From Bacteroidales bacterium UBA4788 (lineage in GTDB: Bacteria > Bacteroidota > Bacteroidia > Bacteroidales > VadinHA17): a stretch of DNA of 27,322 nt. The stretch covers positions 1-27,322 of the forward strand of contig DHGW01000029.1 of assembly GCA_002402965.1 (NCBI GenBank), read 5' to 3'. The notes under the pieces were generated by a model. It ran no database searches. It was not told the DNA's origin and saw nothing but the letters and a program-made list of their open reading frames with translations. A program made the position numbers and the translations under genes. Below, piece after piece: positions 23,444 through 27,322 of this stretch; the first letter of the stretch is position 1, and the number at the start of each line of letters is the position of its first letter.

Positions 23444-26305
23444 ATGAAACTTGCACGAACATTATCAGCAATCGGAACTTCTGCTGCTGTTACATTTGCA
23501 CTTGCGTTTTACTCCTGCTCAGGTGAGCCATATCAGCGCACTGACAATGGCATGACAGTCCGGCTCAACGGCAAGTCTGACTATCCTGGCCAGTCCGTAA
23601 GGCTTCAGGTAGTCAACGACAAGATCATCAGGGTCACGGCTATCCCCTCAGGTGAATTCCCGGAATCGGTCAGCCTGATGGCTCTTCCTCTGCCTCCCGG
23701 CAAATCCGATTTTACAATCGAGAAAGGAGAGGGCCTCATCACCCTCAGCACCTCTTCGCTCAGCGCCGAAGTATCACTTAAAACCGGAGAGGTGAGGTTC
23801 ACTGACCGTAGCGGAACTCTCATTCTATCAGAGCAGGAGGGAGGTGGCAGGAGCTTCATGCCGGTCATGGCAATGAACGAGGAAGGCTACACAGTCAGGC
23901 AGCAGTTTGAGTCGATTCCTGACGAGGCCATCTATGGCCTGGGAGCTAACCAGACCTCCTTCATGAACCTGAAGGGGAAGGATGCCGATCTCTTTCAGTA
24001 CAACACACTGGCTGTGGTACCTTTCATCATCTCAAACAGGAACTACGGAATCCTCTGGGATAACAACTCACGTACAAAATATGGCGATATCCGTGAATGG
24101 AACGAACTGTCAGCACTGAAGCTCTACGACAGGGAAGGAGCAGAAGGCGGCCTGACGGCAGTGTATGCCGACAGGAAGACCGGAAAGAACATCTTCCTCA
24201 CCCGTACAGAAAAGGAGATAAGCTACCAGTTCATTCCAGACCTTGTCAAATTCCCGCAGGGCTTCAGCCTGGAAGACGGAATGGTAACCTGGGAGGGGGA
24301 GTTTGAATCAGATACATCAGGAGAGCACAAGTTCATGTTCAATTCGGCAGGGTATGCAAAGCTGTGGATTGACAACAGGCTGATCTTTGACCGCTGGAGA
24401 CAGTGCTGGAACGCATCCTCCAACTATTTCAACCTTAACATTGAGAAGGGCCGGCGCTATCCTGTGAAGATCGAATGGATCCCTGACGGCGGAGAGTCGT
24501 TCATCGCTCTCAGGTACCTCACACCCCTGGATGAGGACGAAAAGCAGCGCATTTCATTCTGGTCCGAAGTGGCTGACCAGATTGACTATTACTTCATCAG
24601 CGGCGAGAGCATGGATGAGGTTATCAGCGGTTACCGTACCGTAACAGGCAAGGCCCCGGTGATGCCGAAATGGGCCATGGGATTCTGGCAGAGCCGCCAG
24701 CGCTATACGAACCAGGAGGAACTCCTCGACGTGGTCAGGGAGTACCGGAAGAGGGAGATACCCTTTGACAATATCGTTCTGGACTGGCAGTACTGGCCTA
24801 TAAACAAGTGGGGCGATCACCGGTTTGACCCTGACCGTTTCCCCGATCCTGACGGGATGATCAGCACCCTGCACAACGAGCTGAATGCCAACATTATGAT
24901 ATCTGTATGGCCCAAGTACTACGTAGGCACCGAGAACTACGATGCAATGAAGAGCAAGGGTTATCTCTACATGCGTAACGTGGAAAAGGAACGCAAGGAC
25001 TGGATCGGTTATCTGTCCACCTTCTACGATGCCTTCAATGCCGATGCACGCAAAGCCTTCTGGGACCAGATCAACGTCGCGTTGTACAGCAAGGATATTG
25101 ACGCGTGGTGGCTTGATGCAACCGAGCCTGATATGTACTCTAACCTGCCAATGGATGAGCGGAAGGCGCTGATGAACCCGACAGCCCTCGGATCGGCTGA
25201 CAGGTACTTCAATGCCTATGCCCTTGTGCAGGCACAGGGTGTCTTTGAGGGCCAGCGTGCCACCGATCCTGATAACCGGGTTTTCATACTCACCCGCTCA
25301 GCCTTCGGAGGGCTGCAGCGTTACTCAGCAGCCAACTGGAGCGGTGACATCGCTGCCAGGTGGCACGATATGGCAGCCCAGATTCCCTGTGGGCTGAACT
25401 TCTCAATGTCAGGGATACCATGGTGGACAATGGACATCGGAGGATTCTCGGTTGAGAGCCGCTTCCACAACCCATCACCGGCAGACCTCGACGAGTGGCG
25501 TGAACTGATGACACGGTGGCACCAGTTTGGTGCATTCGTTCCACTGTTCAGGTCACACGGTGAGTTCCCGTTCAGGGAGATATACAACACCGCCCCTGCA
25601 AACCACCCGGCCTATAAAACAATGGTTGAATACAACAATCTGAGATACAGACTTATGCCTTACATTTACTCCCTCGCAGGGCATGCCTGGCTGGATGACT
25701 ACACCATAATGAGGGGGCTGACTATGGACTTCAGCGGAGATACTGCCGTTTTCGACATAGCCGACCAGTATATGTTCGGGCCCTCCCTTATGGTTAACCC
25801 CGTCACGGAATACGGGGCCAGGACGCGCAGCGTATATTTCCCGGCAGCATATGGCTGGTATGACATGCGCTCCGGGAAGCACTTCACAGGCGGCTCTGTA
25901 GCCGAGGCTGAGGCCCCCTATGAGTATATGCCCGTCTTTGTAAGGGAGGGATCGGTAATCCCGTTCGGCCCTGATATTCAGTATACCTCTGAGAAGAAGG
26001 CTGATCCGCTTACCCTGTGGGTTTACACTGGTGCCGACGGCAGCTTCACGCTCTATGAGGATGAGGGTGACAACTACAACTATGAGAAGGGAGCCTATTC
26101 GCTCATACCATTCACCTGGAGTGATGATAATCAAACTCTGACCATAGGAGCCAGGGAGGGGGAGTTCCAGGGGATGCTGCGGGAGCGCACCATCAACGTG
26201 GTGACAGTATCGGTGGGAAAACCAGTGAAGCTTGACTTCGGAAGAACACCGGACAAATCGGTTATCTATAACGGGGCGGAGATTAAATTGCAGTTTGAAA
26301 AATAG
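23444..26305 (+). CDS. GH31 glycosidase with PA14 insert, alpha-xylosidase-like, lipoprotein
   Basis: This 953-residue enzyme begins with a signal peptide ending in FYSC (Cys25), a slightly atypical lipobox. It has the GH31 N-terminal beta-sandwich (about 35-250), a PA14 domain inserted at about 268-362 (WEGEFESDTSGEHKFMFNS, AKLWIDNRLIFDRW), the catalytic barrel (about 400-740), and C-terminal beta-domains. The nucleophile Asp558 lies in WWLDATEPD and the acid/base Asp635 in WSGDIAARW. A PA14 insert together with the LDATEP form of the motif is known from alpha-xylosidases acting on xyloglucan oligosaccharides (Cellvibrio Xyl31A, Bacteroides ovatus GH31A). It probably removes alpha-1,6-xylosyl side groups from imported oligosaccharides. 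It starts 9 bases after the GH26 gene, so the two are co-transcribed. Alpha-glucosidase activity is an alternative. Confidence 0.9.
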   Translation: MKLARTLSAIGTSAAVTFALAFYSCSGEPYQRTDNGMTVRLNGKSDYPGQSVRLQVVNDKIIRVTAIPSGEFPESVSLMALPLPPGKSDFTIEKGEGLITLSTSSLSAEVSLKTGEVRFTDRSGTLILSEQEGGGRSFMPVMAMNEEGYTVRQQFESIPDEAIYGLGANQTSFMNLKGKDADLFQYNTLAVVPFIISNRNYGILWDNNSRTKYGDIREWNELSALKLYDREGAEGGLTAVYADRKTGKNIFLTRTEKEISYQFIPDLVKFPQGFSLEDGMVTWEGEFESDTSGEHKFMFNSAGYAKLWIDNRLIFDRWRQCWNASSNYFNLNIEKGRRYPVKIEWIPDGGESFIALRYLTPLDEDEKQRISFWSEVADQIDYYFISGESMDEVISGYRTVTGKAPVMPKWAMGFWQSRQRYTNQEELLDVVREYRKREIPFDNIVLDWQYWPINKWGDHRFDPDRFPDPDGMISTLHNELNANIMISVWPKYYVGTENYDAMKSKGYLYMRNVEKERKDWIGYLSTFYDAFNADARKAFWDQINVALYSKDIDAWWLDATEPDMYSNLPMDERKALMNPTALGSADRYFNAYALVQAQGVFEGQRATDPDNRVFILTRSAFGGLQRYSAANWSGDIAARWHDMAAQIPCGLNFSMSGIPWWTMDIGGFSVESRFHNPSPADLDEWRELMTRWHQFGAFVPLFRSHGEFPFREIYNTAPANHPAYKTMVEYNNLRYRLMPYIYSLAGHAWLDDYTIMRGLTMDFSGDTAVFDIADQYMFGPSLMVNPVTEYGARTRSVYFPAAYGWYDMRSGKHFTGGSVAEAEAPYEYMPVFVREGSVIPFGPDIQYTSEKKADPLTLWVYTGADGSFTLYEDEGDNYNYEKGAYSLIPFTWSDDNQTLTIGAREGEFQGMLRERTINVVTVSVGKPVKLDFGRTPDKSVIYNGAEIKLQFEK

Positions 26306-26349
26306 TTTTCGGGTCAGATTAAGTTTACAGTGAAACAAATAATATTCTG

Positions 26350-27322
26350 ATGATTATGAAGAGAGTGATACTTGTCGCGATTGCAGTACTGGTTCTTGCC
26401 GGTACTGCTGTCTCACAGAGCATTGTACCCGCCGAGTGGAAGTTCCTGCAAGGCGACAAGCCGGAGTACATCGATTCGGCTTTAAACGACTATTGGTGGA
26501 AGGATATCTCTCCCCTGACCGTCTGGGAGAGACAGGGCTTTCAGGGTTACGACGGGTTCGCCTGGTACAGGGTAAAGGTTGTAGTGCCTCCCTCGATGAA
26601 AAAGAATGCCTTCAAATATGGAGGCCTGATGCTTAACCTCGGGAAGATTGATGATGCCGACGAAACCTGGTTCAACGGGCACAAGGCAGGTGCAACCGGA
26701 GTAATGCCGCCTGACTATGCAGGGGCCTATGACGTACAGCGCTCTTATCTGATACCCCCGGAATATGTTCAGTGGGGAAAGAAAAACACAATTGCGGTAC
26801 GTGTTTATGACGCCGGTGGCGACGGCGGCCTTTATGGCGGTCCGGCCGAGCTGACGAACAGGGGCAATCCTGACCTTCTGACGCTTGGCACTGTATTCGC
26901 ACAGGAAGATATGATTCTGACGGGATTGTCCAACGTTGAAATCCTTACGTTCGTTAAGAGCGAGTTCAGGAAGAAGTACAGGGGCGCTTTAACCCTTAAG
27001 ATTTTCACTGACTTTGGTGACCAGATTTATGATGGTTACCGTGAGGTGGTGGTGAGAAAGAAGAGCTCAGACTACATCCCCTTCATGGTCAAAGACCTGA
27101 AACCCGGTTTCTATAAGGCCACACTCTCCCTGGAGAGCAAGATGGGGAACAAGAAACACAACTTCAACTTCGGCTATGAGCCGGAAAAGATAGTCTCTCC
27201 TGCCGATCCGCAGCCCGATTTCGCGGAGTTCTGGCAGAGGGCCAAAGCTGAGCTGGCAACAGTAGACCCGCAGTATAAGATAATACGGATAGACAGTCTG
27301 TGTACTGAGCAGCACAATGTAT
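26350..27322 (+). CDS. acetyl xylan esterase-like protein (partial, 3' end cut by window)
   Basis: An open frame of 324 codons runs off the window end. The ATG at 26350 (an alternative ATG lies at 26356) gives a signal peptide ending VSQS near residue 23. Residues 30-165 look like the galactose-binding jelly-roll domain found in GH2 enzymes and sialate O-acetylesterases (GYDGFAWYRVKVVVP, ETWFNGHKAG, GGDGGLYGGP). Residues 185-275 form a further beta-domain. From about residue 287, DFAEFWQRAKAELATVDP matches the start of CE7 acetyl xylan esterase (AXE1) domains; the catalytic Ser, Asp and His would lie beyond the window. Probable role: removing O-acetyl groups from hemicellulose oligosaccharides in the periplasm. 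It lies 44 bases after the GH31 gene in the same transcription unit. Confidence 0.8.
   Translation, partial: MIMKRVILVAIAVLVLAGTAVSQSIVPAEWKFLQGDKPEYIDSALNDYWWKDISPLTVWERQGFQGYDGFAWYRVKVVVPPSMKKNAFKYGGLMLNLGKIDDADETWFNGHKAGATGVMPPDYAGAYDVQRSYLIPPEYVQWGKKNTIAVRVYDAGGDGGLYGGPAELTNRGNPDLLTLGTVFAQEDMILTGLSNVEILTFVKSEFRKKYRGALTLKIFTDFGDQIYDGYREVVVRKKSSDYIPFMVKDLKPGFYKATLSLESKMGNKKHNFNFGYEPEKIVSPADPQPDFAEFWQRAKAELATVDPQYKIIRIDSLCTEQHNV

Noticed and set aside
25553..26338. 261-codon open frame on the minus strand over the GH31 3' end
   Set aside because: Antisense shadow of the GH31 catalytic and C-terminal domains; low-complexity translation with no recognisable fold.

Overview
The window comes from a member of the Bacteroidota. 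Evidence: a SusC/SusD outer-membrane pair with surface glycan-binding lipoproteins, a type IX secretion (T9SS) C-terminal sorting domain, TAnnTTTG-type -7 promoter boxes and weak or absent Shine-Dalgarno sequences. A T9SS-positive, plant-polysaccharide-degrading Bacteroidales-like organism is the best guess; a finer placement is not possible from sequence reading alone.

Region 1 (1-4490) is mostly housekeeping. It holds tRNA-Gln(CUG) on the minus strand, an unrecognised exported protein, glnS, folB, a 158-base gap with three hairpin repeats whose stems covary plus a 7-bp tandem repeat, and a Tat-exported enolase-superfamily dipeptide epimerase-like protein.

Region 2 (4578-11411, minus strand) is a tight four-gene operon transcribed away from the centre: a NrtR-type NUDIX/winged-helix regulator with a degenerate Nudix box, a sodium/solute symporter, a cytoplasmic GH94 cellobiose phosphorylase and a GH9 endoglucanase lipoprotein.

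Region 3 (11412-11791) is the divergent control region. It has a -7 box for each direction, a GTGTA-N5-TACAC inverted repeat over the susC promoter, a related site behind the regulator promoter, a minus-strand terminator-like hairpin and a 9-bp stem in the susC leader.

Region 4 (11792-27322, plus strand) is a polysaccharide utilisation locus: SusC, SusD, a short and a long IPT/TIG surface glycan-binding lipoprotein, then a strong 15-bp hairpin terminator. After it come a very large T9SS-secreted enzyme (CBM35/6-like, GH26 and a second clan-A-like glycosidase domain), a GH31 alpha-xylosidase-like lipoprotein with a PA14 insert, and an acetyl-xylan-esterase-like protein cut by the window end.

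Working model (inference): the secreted GH26/second-domain enzyme and GH9 cut a beta-1,4-linked hemicellulose (xyloglucan or acetylated glucomannan are the best candidates), SGBPs and SusCD capture and import the pieces, GH31 and the esterase remove side groups, and the resulting cellobiose crosses the inner membrane by the symporter and is split by phosphorolysis. The NUDIX regulator probably senses a released sugar and controls both arms from the shared intergenic region. No transposon, CRISPR array or prophage was seen.
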